Shown in pieces: positions 47,271 to 55,858 of a stretch of 64,000 bases of DNA (positions are counted from its first letter, which is position 1; each line of letters begins with the position of its first letter). This DNA comes from Planctomycetaceae bacterium (GTDB taxonomy: Bacteria; Planctomycetota; Planctomycetia; Pirellulales; Thermoguttaceae). Where the stretch lies: assembly GCA_031277105.1 (NCBI GenBank), contig JAISLW010000268.1, positions 34,698 through 98,697 on the forward strand, in the 5' to 3' direction. A program made the translations under genes and the position numbers. The notes beneath the pieces are model-generated. The model saw only the letters and a list, made by a program, of their open reading frames with translations, searched no databases and was not told the DNA's origin.

Positions 47271-47303
47271 AGTCAAATTGTTGCAGTATCGTTCAGGTCT
47301 CGT

Positions 47304-47702
47304 TTACAACGTACAAGCAATATGTAACTCAATCGCTTCATCGTGGCGACTACGCCATAATTTTTTATAATCCTCATAGACGTTTGCGTCGCATAAATTG
47401 TCTTCGCTAAAGTGTTTTAACTGGTCAACAACGGTTTCAAGTCTATTAGTCAAATCTATACAAAAGCCCGTAACTGCATCAACTGTCGCAAAATTCATAT
47501 ATGGATTAGTTCCAGATTTGCGGATTTTGAATTCGTTTTTCAATTTCGTCAATAAGTTGTTGTTTAATTCGCAGGCGCATTCGCATCTGTCAGTATTTGA
47601 TCTGGTTACTAATTTAACTTGTTCCATCGCCTGCTTCAAATCGGCAAATAAACGGTCAATTAAATTAAAAACATCGCACTCTTTAATTCGTTCTTGTGTC
47701 AT
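47304..47702 (-). CDS. hypothetical protein, 132 aa
   Basis: ORF with promoter-leader cassette upstream. Confidence 0.5.
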   Translation of the reverse strand: MTQERIKECDVFNLIDRLFADLKQAMEQVKLVTRSNTDRCECACELNNNLLTKLKNEFKIRKSGTNPYMNFATVDAVTGFCIDLTNRLETVVDQLKHFSEDNLCDANVYEDYKKLWRSRHDEAIELHIACTL

Positions 47703-47790
47703 TTTTCACTAACCTTTTACTGTTTGTTTGTTTGTTGTAAATTAAACGTTACTTGCTACGCCGTAAGTAATGTTTAATTCTTATAGTTAT

Positions 47791-47817
47791 ATTCTATTGA
47801 TAAAAAGGAAAGGTCAA
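47791..47817 (-). promoter_or_regulatory. class 2 promoter motif
   Basis: TTGACC-N15-TAGAAT. Confidence 0.55.
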
Positions 47818-47846
47818 AGTAAAAAATTAAAATTTTATTAAAATAA

Positions 47847-47870
47847 TATGCCATTGCTCGCGTTAGAATT
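47847..47870 (-). promoter_or_regulatory. class 1 promoter motif
   Basis: AATTCT-N12-GGCATA. Confidence 0.6.
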
Positions 47871-48015
47871 AGGTAAGATTAGAAGTATTTTTAGAATTTT
47901 TTTTGGGGGGAGATAATATTGGCATTATAATGTAAACATTTCGCTGACTTGCTTTTTGTATCGCGTTACGATTTGTAACGGTGGTATTCGATTGAGCAAC
48001 GTTGCCAGCGAATGT

Positions 48016-48330
48016 TTACGTTTTTGTTTTGCCGTTTAATATTATGTCGCCCCATAAATCGCACGGATCACAACAATTCATGTTATCGGCGTTCAATTCT
48101 AATTCAACGCCGATTAAATGTTCGGTCAAACGAGTCAATGATTCATTTATCATTTTTGCGTTTTGCCAAAGCGACGCTGCTGAGTTATCTAGTTCCTGTT
48201 TATTTGCGTTAGTAAAAGAATACGCTGCTATCGATCTGGCAATGCATCGAATGCTGAAACAATAATCGTTAAGTTCACGTATTATTTGGAGCGTTGTCGC
48301 TTTACGCGTCGGGTTGCGTTTGACGGGCAT
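48016..48330 (-). CDS. hypothetical protein, 104 aa
   Basis: ORF. Confidence 0.45.
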   Translation of the reverse strand: MPVKRNPTRKATTLQIIRELNDYCFSIRCIARSIAAYSFTNANKQELDNSAASLWQNAKMINESLTRLTEHLIGVELELNADNMNCCDPCDLWGDIILNGKTKT

Positions 48331-48362
48331 ATTATTTTCTTTCTATCGTAGATATTTTGTTC

Positions 48363-48662
48363 CTAGCGGGACAAATTTTTGTTGTCTAATTTTTCTAATA
48401 TTTCATTATACATTTGAAACCGTTTTGACCTATTTTCTAGCCATTCTGTATCTATGTCGATTTCGTACAACCATCGGTCAATGCGGTTTTGTAGCTCTGT
48501 TTCGTTTTCGTATTCTATTAGCCCTATTGTTTCCGTATGTAGATTGTGGATAAATTCTATTAACGGTTTTATTTTGGCTATTTTATGTTTGCCGTACCAT
48601 GCTATTTTTTCTAAATGGGCTGCTATCTTGGCACAAACAATTGTTTCATCGGTTTCAGTCAT
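48363..48662 (-). CDS. hypothetical protein, 99 aa
   Basis: ORF. Confidence 0.45.
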   Translation of the reverse strand: MTETDETIVCAKIAAHLEKIAWYGKHKIAKIKPLIEFIHNLHTETIGLIEYENETELQNRIDRWLYEIDIDTEWLENRSKRFQMYNEILEKLDNKNLSR

Positions 48663-48663
48663 T

Positions 48664-49179
48664 TTATTCTAGTTCTTTCGCTCTTTGTGCGAAAGCGGTT
48701 AATATTACGTTGCGGTAACGGTTTAACGATAATTGAGAGCCAAACGCAACGACTTTTTTATCAGCGTTGACCGCTTCGCACCATCTAATCGCTTGTTCTA
48801 TAACGTAAATTTCGTATAATATTATTTCTTTATCGGCTTCTCTGCCTAACCCGTCGAAATCGTATTGATAAATTGGAATGAAACCGTTATCGTCAAATCG
48901 TAACAACAACCATTCCCATCTTGCCGCATTGAAATCGAATTCTAACCAGATTGACAATCCGATTTTCGCTTTTTCTTTGCGTAACCAATGAAAAAACGGG
49001 TTGACCATAACAACAGGTCGCATGCCCAACGATTTGTAAATTACATCCGACGTACTTATCACCATCGATTGTAATTTTACTTGGTCGTATGTTAAAATTT
49101 TATCCGACTCGTCAATTATCATTCCCGATGAATCTACTAAATCGTCAGTAATCATATATTCAGTTACAGGCGGATTCAT
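48664..49179 (-). CDS. orphan-family protein (paralogue of 46713..47192)
   Basis: WLEFDFNAARWEWLLLRFDDNGFIPIYQYD. Confidence 0.55.
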   Translation of the reverse strand: MNPPVTEYMITDDLVDSSGMIIDESDKILTYDQVKLQSMVISTSDVIYKSLGMRPVVMVNPFFHWLRKEKAKIGLSIWLEFDFNAARWEWLLLRFDDNGFIPIYQYDFDGLGREADKEIILYEIYVIEQAIRWCEAVNADKKVVAFGSQLSLNRYRNVILTAFAQRAKELE

Positions 49180-49607
49180 TTTTCACTCCTTTCATTTTCT
49201 TTTATAGTTGCATCTACAGGTGGCGGTAGATGTGTAACGTAATACGTTTTTATGAACGTTTGGCATTTTTCAAACGTTCCTGCAAACAACTTTTCACAAG
49301 TTGGGTCGTCGTCCATGATCTCCCAACCAGATCGATGGATATACTTTAAGTAAAATCCGATTTCATTATCGATTGGAAACTTATAAACTCTGTAAATTGA
49401 GTTCACAGAGTTTTCCCATATTTGTCTAGTAAAGTTTGTCAAGTACGTGTCGCCGTAATTACGGCATTCCGCAAACGTACCTGTGAATAGGATTTCGCAT
49501 TTAGACGCGTACTCTGCGTTTGACCACCGCTCGGCGGGAATGTACGTTAGTCTAAACCCTATCGCAGTATCCACAGGAATCTTGTAAACTCGATATTGAT
49601 CTTCCAT
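49176..49607 (-). CDS. hypothetical protein with internal tandem duplication
   Basis: YRVYKIPVDTAIGFRLTYI...LFTGTFAECR and YRVYKFPIDNEIGFYLKYI...LFAGTFEKCQ. Confidence 0.6.
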   Translation of the reverse strand: MEDQYRVYKIPVDTAIGFRLTYIPAERWSNAEYASKCEILFTGTFAECRNYGDTYLTNFTRQIWENSVNSIYRVYKFPIDNEIGFYLKYIHRSGWEIMDDDPTCEKLFAGTFEKCQTFIKTYYVTHLPPPVDATIKENERSEK

Positions 49608-49689
49608 TTCACTAACCTTTTACTGTTTGTTTGTTGTAAATTAAACGTTACTTACAACGTCGTAAGTAATGTTTAATTCTTATAGTTAC

Positions 49690-49716
49690 ATTCTATTGAT
49701 AAAATGAAAATGTCAA
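49690..49716 (-). promoter_or_regulatory. class 2 promoter motif
   Basis: TTGACA-N15-TAGAAT. Confidence 0.55.
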
Positions 49717-49745
49717 AGTAAAAAATTAAAATTTTATTAAAATAA

Positions 49746-49769
49746 TATGCCATTGTTCGCGTAAGAATT
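49746..49769 (-). promoter_or_regulatory. class 1 promoter motif
   Basis: AATTCT-N12-GGCATA. Confidence 0.6.
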
Positions 49770-49858
49770 AGGTAAGATTAGAAGTATTTTTAGTTTTTTT
49801 TTTGAGATACTCTTAACGAAAACATCTATAATATTTACCCGCACGTCAAGTAACGACG

Positions 49859-50605
49859 TTATACTTCTACTATTGCAGAAGTATCATTAATTTTTACTAT
49901 TGTAGATCTGTCGTGTATGTTATTGTTCTTATTTTGTGTGATGTTTTTTTGGTTTTCGTATTCGAAGTGGCAAGCAAACATTAAGTTACAAAGGGCGTGC
50001 GAAAGATGCGGCTCACTTTTATCATCTTGTAAAAACAAAAAAATATGACGTATAGCATGATTTAATATATCATCGGTAGGAAATCCTTTTTTCCAATTAT
50101 TTTTTCCGTACTTAGTCTCGCCTTGTTTGAACACCATTGCAGCAAGTTCCAACGCTTTCGGCGGCAATAAATGATACGCTACATTATCTGCATCAATTGA
50201 ACGTTTAGCGCCAGATGCGAATTGTTTCATTTTTATTTCGTTTTCTGTTTTCATTTTCGGTTCTGTTTTTAGTTCAGCGTCGTCAAAAGGTTCAGCGTCA
50301 ACGCAAAAATACTCTTGGGAAAAGCAATCAATAATAATAGGTACATGCGGATATAATTCTTGTAACTTATTGACGACATCCTGAAAAGTTATAAAAAAAA
50401 CTGTACCCGATTGATTTGACAAATTTTTTAGAATCCACACATCATTCGACGCACGCTGTCTTATATACTCTTTTTTTAATTTCATAACAACTTCTTTTTT
50501 TCCTCGATTGTAACGTGAAATCACGTGTACGTTTGGTCGGACAGCATTTATTTCTAGGTAATCGTCGAGCGTATCGTCAGGCGATTGTTTAATTATAGAT
50601 TTCAT
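49859..50605 (-). CDS. orphan N-terminal domain fused to DUF5664-like (dATP/dGTP diphosphohydrolase-like) domain
   Basis: FASGAKRSIDADNVAYHLLPPKALELAAMVFKQGETKYGKNNWKKGF..LNHAIRHIFLFLQ. Confidence 0.5.
   Translation of the reverse strand: MKSIIKQSPDDTLDDYLEINAVRPNVHVISRYNRGKKEVVMKLKKEYIRQRASNDVWILKNLSNQSGTVFFITFQDVVNKLQELYPHVPIIIDCFSQEYFCVDAEPFDDAELKTEPKMKTENEIKMKQFASGAKRSIDADNVAYHLLPPKALELAAMVFKQGETKYGKNNWKKGFPTDDILNHAIRHIFLFLQDDKSEPHLSHALCNLMFACHFEYENQKNITQNKNNNIHDRSTIVKINDTSAIVEV
49861..49907 (+). repeat. two-hairpin element ending in Cas12a-like repeat
   Basis: ATACTTCTACTATTGCAGAAGTATCATTAATTTTTACTATTGTAGAT. Confidence 0.75.
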
Positions 50606-50699
50606 ATAATTAGGGGAAGGGTAATGTGTATTGTTTTTAGGGACAAGGGAAACAATTTGAAAATACGATCTTTAATTATGTATTCCGTAATCCCTTGTT

Positions 50700-50993
50700 T
50701 TATGTATTTTCGCAAACAAATAAGTAATTTTTATATGCTGATTGTGTTCTCATCCAGTCAATTGTATCTTCAAATGTTTTAAATCGCCAAGTTGTCCATT
50801 GGCGAGGAGTAGGACTAATGATAAGAGCGAACGGTTTCGTTGGATCGCTTAACTTTGCTACCTCTGGATCGTTTTCGTACAAAAATCCTAACAGATGTTT
50901 ATGACCGTCTAACTCTTGGAAAGTCAATTGATACGTACTTATATGTCCTATAATTCCGTCAAGTCTTTCGATTAATATGCAGGGTAATCCCAT
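50700..50993 (-). CDS. hypothetical protein, 97 aa
   Basis: ORF. Confidence 0.45.
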   Translation of the reverse strand: MGLPCILIERLDGIIGHISTYQLTFQELDGHKHLLGFLYENDPEVAKLSDPTKPFALIISPTPRQWTTWRFKTFEDTIDWMRTQSAYKNYLFVCENT

Positions 50994-51035
50994 AATTTAA
51001 TTAATGTTTTTATTATTCCCTTTACTTGTTTCATT

Positions 51036-51260
51036 TTAATTCTCTACTGGGTTTAACGTTATTTTTGTTACAAATTCCATATATTTTTTAACAGCGAAAC
51101 TGAATATTTCGTTACAAAAATCCAATTCAACGTAGCGTTCAAATAGTTTGTCATTCTGGATTAAATCGTTTATTTTTACTGTTACGATATTATTTCTATG
51201 TTCCTGTAAAAGTTTATCGTACTTTGGGACATATTTTTTACAAAACGATATTAAGTCCAT
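51036..51260 (-). CDS. orphan domain protein (MDLISFCKKYV type)
   Basis: N-terminus matches the 62887..63510 product (MNLIEFCKRYVSNYENRL). Confidence 0.5.
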   Translation of the reverse strand: MDLISFCKKYVPKYDKLLQEHRNNIVTVKINDLIQNDKLFERYVELDFCNEIFSFAVKKYMEFVTKITLNPVEN

Positions 51261-51280
51261 TTTATATTTTCCTTTCTTTT

Positions 51281-52009
51281 TTAATTATTTAGTTGGAGCA
51301 TCGTAGTAGAAAAACCAAACTGGATTGAGTACGCGATCAAGAACAAACAAATCGGGATTAAATCTGATTCGGCGATCCAATTGGAAGTTACAAAATCGGG
51401 TAAATTGGAAGTTACAAGTAACGTTAATGAGTTTATACGGAAAAGCCCGTTTTTACTTTGAGCGTTAAACGATTGGGAATTATTCAGCAAGTAGGAACAC
51501 AATTTCGTAATGGCTGCTGCAAACGCAATCCGTGAAAAATCGGTATAGCCTTGAGTACTGCCGTAAATAACAATTTCTTTTATCGGTTTTCCGTCATGTT
51601 TCAAAACATGGTCGGAACAAACGATAATAGAATCACGATATGAGTATAGCTTGGTTTTGCCTGATTTTTTGCAATATTTTGAAGCGGTTCTATAAAAATT
51701 TTGGAATAAATCGAATTGCGCGTCAGTCAAACATCCTTCTTTATTCAATTTGATTTTGTACTGTTTGCGTAACGTTGACCACACAGATTTTACGATAGGA
51801 CGCAACAACGAACCTATCTTAAATTTATCCGTATTGCAATCAACAAAAATACTGTCAAACGCAAAAGGACTGACAATCCCCAAAGCGTCAACAATATCAA
51901 ATAGACTCGCATCTGAATTATCAGTCAAACATTTGTACTGTTCCCAAGCGTAAGGTAAAACAATTACGCTAGTTTCACCACTCTGATTCTTTTGACTAGA
52001 CATGTTCAA
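51281..52009 (-). CDS. hypothetical protein, 242 aa
   Basis: long ORF. Confidence 0.55.
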   Translation of the reverse strand: MNMSSQKNQSGETSVIVLPYAWEQYKCLTDNSDASLFDIVDALGIVSPFAFDSIFVDCNTDKFKIGSLLRPIVKSVWSTLRKQYKIKLNKEGCLTDAQFDLFQNFYRTASKYCKKSGKTKLYSYRDSIIVCSDHVLKHDGKPIKEIVIYGSTQGYTDFSRIAFAAAITKLCSYLLNNSQSFNAQSKNGLFRINSLTLLVTSNLPDFVTSNWIAESDLIPICLFLIAYSIQFGFSTTMLQLNN

Positions 52010-52093
52010 ACTCCATAAAATATAAATTTACTGCGCGCTCATCGATCAAATTAATTTTTCTAAATCAACCTGATTGAATAGTTACTAATTTAA

Positions 52094-52117
52094 TATGCCA
52101 ATAAGCGGCGAAAAATT
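52094..52117 (-). promoter_or_regulatory. class 1 promoter motif
   Basis: AATTTT-N12-GGCATA upstream of 52009 start. Confidence 0.6.
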
Positions 52118-52496
52118 AATGAAATTTTGATACTGGGTCATATTTCCGATTTGTTTTAACTTTCACGACGTAACTTTTACGTTTACGAAAATGAAAACAA
52201 TTTTTTTTAACGTTACTGACAAAGTAAACATTAACGTCAAAATCATCAGCGTAATAATTAGCGATAAAATTAAAGACCAATTCTTGGAATTTAACGGCGT
52301 AATCGTCAAACGTTTCGTAATGGTCATATTGACATATTCCGTCAAAATCTTGCGTACAAAACAATTCATGCGTTACACGACAATTTTGAAAATTATCTTT
52401 ATCATGTTTTATAACGCCGATACGTCTATCGCCGAGATAAACGTATGTTTTGAGTTTGTATTGATGTCTAAAAACTAAATTAAACGTCGCTGCCAT
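52116..52496 (-). CDS. orphan-family protein (IGVI-type domain)
   Basis: NLVFRHQYKLKTYVYLGDRRIGVIKHD...DDFDVNVYF. Confidence 0.55.
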   Translation of the reverse strand: MAATFNLVFRHQYKLKTYVYLGDRRIGVIKHDKDNFQNCRVTHELFCTQDFDGICQYDHYETFDDYAVKFQELVFNFIANYYADDFDVNVYFVSNVKKNCFHFRKRKSYVVKVKTNRKYDPVSKFH

Positions 52497-52498
52497 TT

Positions 52499-52867
52499 TT
52501 ATCTCTTATGTTTACATTCGCAAATATAACCTTTGATTTTACGAAAACGTAAATCATCCTTTTTTATCGGTCTATTAAATAATACACAAATATCAAAATC
52601 GTCAAGATAAAACTGTCCCAAAAAATCTGACACAATTTTGACCAATCTGTCTACACATTCGCGAAACGTTGCGTAATATTCTTTTGATACTAATCCTTTA
52701 ATGTTATGCTCTAAACGCCATTTATTCCTATTGTTTTTTTTGGGGCGCCATTTACGCTGCTTATATTTTGGAATGCTTAATCTACAAATAGGCTTATTGC
52801 CCAACAAAACACTATGCGCATTTAAGTACGGAAAGTACAAAAAAACTAAATTAAATTTCGCTTTCAT
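52499..52867 (-). CDS. orphan-family protein (paralogue of 52116..52496)
   Basis: FNLVFLYFPYLNAHSVLLGNKPICRLSI...DDFDICVLF, same KKxxxxFRKxK C-terminal style. Confidence 0.55.
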   Translation of the reverse strand: MKAKFNLVFLYFPYLNAHSVLLGNKPICRLSIPKYKQRKWRPKKNNRNKWRLEHNIKGLVSKEYYATFRECVDRLVKIVSDFLGQFYLDDFDICVLFNRPIKKDDLRFRKIKGYICECKHKR

Positions 52868-52894
52868 TTTTATCTCATTTCATTTCATTTCATT

Positions 52895-53197
52895 TCATTC
52901 CACAATTTCTGTACGGAACACGAATTCAAAATTACAAATAGTTGTCAAGAATCCTGTATAATAATTTTCTACTTTCTGTACTGCTGCGGTCAATCTAGGA
53001 TACTTTGCGTTGCCAAATGGATTGAAACGGTTGAATAACCCTTCAATAACGTAATTCCCATTTATGCAGTAAATCACAGCAATTCGCCGCTTGTGAACAG
53101 ATACGGCATAATCGTTTTCGACCGCTGCTGGTAAATCTGCACAACTTCTAACAATACGCTCAACTCTCATAACGAATTCAGGTTTAGAATTATCCAT
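52895..53197 (-). CDS. orphan-family protein (IGVI-type domain)
   Basis: DYAVSVHKRRIAVIYCINGNYVIE...TTICNFEFVF. Confidence 0.5.
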   Translation of the reverse strand: MDNSKPEFVMRVERIVRSCADLPAAVENDYAVSVHKRRIAVIYCINGNYVIEGLFNRFNPFGNAKYPRLTAAVQKVENYYTGFLTTICNFEFVFRTEIVE

Positions 53198-53215
53198 TTT
53201 TTAATCTCCTTTGTT

Positions 53216-53437
53216 TTATTTGTACATTTGTTCATACAATCGATTTTTTATTCGATGTACTAATTTGTACTGCAAACCGTCGTAATATTCTTTACTGAAT
53301 ACTTCGGTATGAGTATCGCGCCAATCTACATATCTTTGATACTTATCGAAATTGTTTTTTACAAATTGTTTTAATTCAATTGTTTCCTCAACTACTGCGT
53401 TTACATTCGGGTTTTTAATATTATCTAATTGTTTCAT
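53216..53437 (-). CDS. hypothetical protein, 73 aa
   Basis: ORF. Confidence 0.4.
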   Translation of the reverse strand: MKQLDNIKNPNVNAVVEETIELKQFVKNNFDKYQRYVDWRDTHTEVFSKEYYDGLQYKLVHRIKNRLYEQMYK

Positions 53438-53784
53438 TTTTTAAATCTTCTCGTGTAATCATAAATATCGTCTATTATCCAATCGACTGTTACGTTGCAA
53501 CGAATTAGCATATCGCGGAACAATATCGGACAATGACTCGAATAATCATGATGCTGACAACGTTTTTCTTTATGCCTGACTAGGATAAGGCGGATCGTAT
53601 GATTGTTGTTTTCGTCCAGATAAGGGCATTTTGCACAAACTATATCAAACAAATTACCCATCACAAACTCGACATACGTTTGGTTGAACGCTCGCTTTGG
53701 AACAGTACCGCGTTTGACTACATAAGTTTGGTGATAATATCCTTTGAACTCGTCTTTATGCGTCTTGATTACGTCGTATATCAT
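53434..53784 (-). CDS. hypothetical Cys/His-containing protein, 116 aa
   Basis: CAKCPY...HKEKRCQHHDYSSHC. Confidence 0.45.
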   Translation of the reverse strand: MIYDVIKTHKDEFKGYYHQTYVVKRGTVPKRAFNQTYVEFVMGNLFDIVCAKCPYLDENNNHTIRLILVRHKEKRCQHHDYSSHCPILFRDMLIRCNVTVDWIIDDIYDYTRRFKK

Positions 53785-53795
53785 ATAATTACAAT

Positions 53796-53927
53796 TTATG
53801 ATTCTATTGACCGTTTAGTCTCGCTCATTAATTCTGACAGCATTTTGTTAGCGATTTCTAACGTTTTTTGTATCGCCTCCGCCTCCACATCAAAAATCAA
53901 ATTCAACTTAAATACAGGACGACTCAT
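53796..53927 (-). CDS. small protein, 43 aa
   Basis: manual ORF MSRPVFKLNLIFDVEAEAIQKTLEIANKMLSELMSETKRSIES with GGAGA upstream; not in track. Confidence 0.45.
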   Translation of the reverse strand: MSRPVFKLNLIFDVEAEAIQKTLEIANKMLSELMSETKRSIES

Positions 53928-54246
53928 GGGAGTCTCCATTATATTTTTTAACTTTTAACGAAAATTCAAAATCAAAATTACACATGCTTGTCAGCATGTG
54001 CTTAACAAAAGTAACCAACGCCTTGATAGCGTTATCCAAAGTAGCATACGAACCGCTTATCAGAATATTTTGCATTCCAAAGAACTCAATGTTATACGTA
54101 TTGTTATTTTGGTAATGGATCGTAGCGATTAACCAATTATGAATTCGCACGTCGTAATCGCCATGTTCCGTATCAGCCTGTTGAACATTGCGAACAGGAC
54201 AAACGCTCATAATAAACTTTGCCTTCTTAATACTCACGTTAAACAT
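53908..54246 (-). CDS. orphan-family protein (paralogue of 52895..53197)
   Basis: DYDVRIHNWLIATIHYQNNNTYNIEF...TSMCNFDFEF. Confidence 0.5.
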   Translation of the reverse strand: MFNVSIKKAKFIMSVCPVRNVQQADTEHGDYDVRIHNWLIATIHYQNNNTYNIEFFGMQNILISGSYATLDNAIKALVTFVKHMLTSMCNFDFEFSLKVKKYNGDSHESSCI

Positions 54247-54520
54247 CGTTATTCTCCTTTAGTTTGAAAAGTGGTTTTGCAATCACGTTGAATATATCAG
54301 CAGCGTTAAAACCCCAAATAATTATTGGGGTATGTCTGTAACGCTTTTGTATTATGTCAACGATGTGATGGAATGTATCTGTCACATGCGGTGATTGACC
54401 ATTACGAAAATCCATTTTCCAATAAACGTAGTTGCGCGTGCTTCTTATTACTGATGCGATAAAGCCGTCGTCTATCGTATCAGTCGGCGATTGTTTGATC
54501 GTTGCGTTCATTGTTTTCAT
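54239..54520 (-). CDS. orphan-domain protein (VPIII type)
   Basis: TIKQSPTDTIDD and IVDIIQKRYRHTPIIIWGF shared with the 49859..50605 N-terminus. Confidence 0.5.
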   Translation of the reverse strand: MKTMNATIKQSPTDTIDDGFIASVIRSTRNYVYWKMDFRNGQSPHVTDTFHHIVDIIQKRYRHTPIIIWGFNAADIFNVIAKPLFKLKENNDV

Positions 54521-54608
54521 TTTTGTTTTCGGGTTTTAATCGGAATTACTTCTTTTACTTTCGTTATCGTTACTAATTTTCTCATAAGTTAAAATTTGAT
54601 TGAAATAA

Positions 54609-54632
54609 TATGCTGTTGACCGTATTGGAATT
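54609..54632 (-). promoter_or_regulatory. class 1 promoter motif
   Basis: AATTCC-N12-AGCATA. Confidence 0.45.
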
Positions 54633-54734
54633 ATTACAAAACCAAAAATATTTTTAGATTTTTTTGGATAAATAATATTGGCATTGAAACGAAACTGGTT
54701 ATAATAATTATCAACTCGTCAAGTAACGACGTTA

Positions 54735-54780
54735 TACTTCTATTTTTGTAGAAGTAACATTAATTTCTACTATTGTAGAT
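54735..54780 (+). repeat. two-hairpin element ending in Cas12a-like repeat
   Basis: TACTTCTATTTTTGTAGAAGTA then AATTTCTACTATTGTAGAT. Confidence 0.8.
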
Positions 54781-54992
54781 TAACTTTCATCGGCTGTTTC
54801 ATAGCCGTCGTCGGCAGCGTCGTTGTACGCGCAACCGTCAGTACTATAAAAGAGTGTGAATTCATTTAGATCGTTATCCGAATTTTCGATTTCAACGGTT
54901 TCATTTGGCGCTAACGTTACGCTGCCGTTACGTCCAAAATTTTCGGAACGTACTATAGTTAATTCCACTTGTAACATAATTTCTAACTCCAA
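54780..54992 (-). CDS. small acidic protein, 70 aa
   Basis: ORF whose stop codon abuts a Cas12a-like repeat. Confidence 0.45.
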   Translation of the reverse strand: MELEIMLQVELTIVRSENFGRNGSVTLAPNETVEIENSDNDLNEFTLFYSTDGCAYNDAADDGYETADES

Positions 54993-55065
54993 AAAAAGTT
55001 TAATGTTTGTTGCGAATTAAGTATTACCAATAACGCCGTAAGTAACATTTAATTCTTATAGTTAC

Positions 55066-55092
55066 ATTATATTGATATAACGAAACAATCAA
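55066..55092 (-). promoter_or_regulatory. class 2 promoter motif
   Basis: TTGATT-N15-TATAAT. Confidence 0.55.
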
Positions 55093-55150
55093 AGTAAAAA
55101 TTATAAATTTTGTTGAAATAAATTTGTTTATAATCGTACAATTTACGACG

Positions 55151-55831
55151 TTACGCTTCTATTAAAGATATTTCGCAATTAGTTATTTTGGATTTGATGT
55201 AATTTGTGATAACGTCTAAATTATCTTTTAAGTTTGTATTGGAATTACTTGGAATAACGTCGATGTACGGTACGCCAGCTGTACGTAATTGTACGTGGAA
55301 TTCGAGTAAATCTTTGTTTGTTGCGACTTGCGCGTTGACGTTGCCTATATTTGCGGAATTAAACAATATTGCAGCGCTGTATTGATTGTACTTCAAAACA
55401 ACAATGTGTTTATAATCGTTTAACGATTGTAACGTTTCCAATCTGCGTTTAATTTTATCAATAATTTTAATCGCTGATTGACCAACCGTATTTAACTCTT
55501 CGATTACTGTTTCGAGAAAACGGATGTCGTTATTCAAACACGGTCGACCTTTAATATCATTATTAGTTACGTTGACGTATTCTTGTTTCCCGCACGGTTG
55601 ATACAATATAGAAAAATCAGTCAAACGGAACTCATTTTGTAAACAATTGATCGCTTCGTCGAAATCTCTGGCGATTAAACAGCGCCGCCCGCCGTACTCT
55701 ATAACGATATAATAATTACCGTATATATCATTCCAGATATAACCTATCTTTTCGTTGATTGAAACGCTATCGTCACGTTTCACACTCCAATGACCATTAC
55801 CCGAATATGTAATTTTTATTGTATTACTCAC
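55151..55831 (-). CDS. hypothetical protein, 226 aa
   Basis: long ORF. Confidence 0.55.
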   Translation of the reverse strand: MSNTIKITYSGNGHWSVKRDDSVSINEKIGYIWNDIYGNYYIVIEYGGRRCLIARDFDEAINCLQNEFRLTDFSILYQPCGKQEYVNVTNNDIKGRPCLNNDIRFLETVIEELNTVGQSAIKIIDKIKRRLETLQSLNDYKHIVVLKYNQYSAAILFNSANIGNVNAQVATNKDLLEFHVQLRTAGVPYIDVIPSNSNTNLKDNLDVITNYIKSKITNCEISLIEA

Positions 55832-55858
55832 ACTACCTCCTTTAACGTTATATTTCTA

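Noticed and set aside
49859-50605. Claim that the phage has a 2-aminoadenine (Z) genome
   Set aside because: Only a DUF5664-like domain is present; no PurZ- or DatZ-like gene recognised in the window.
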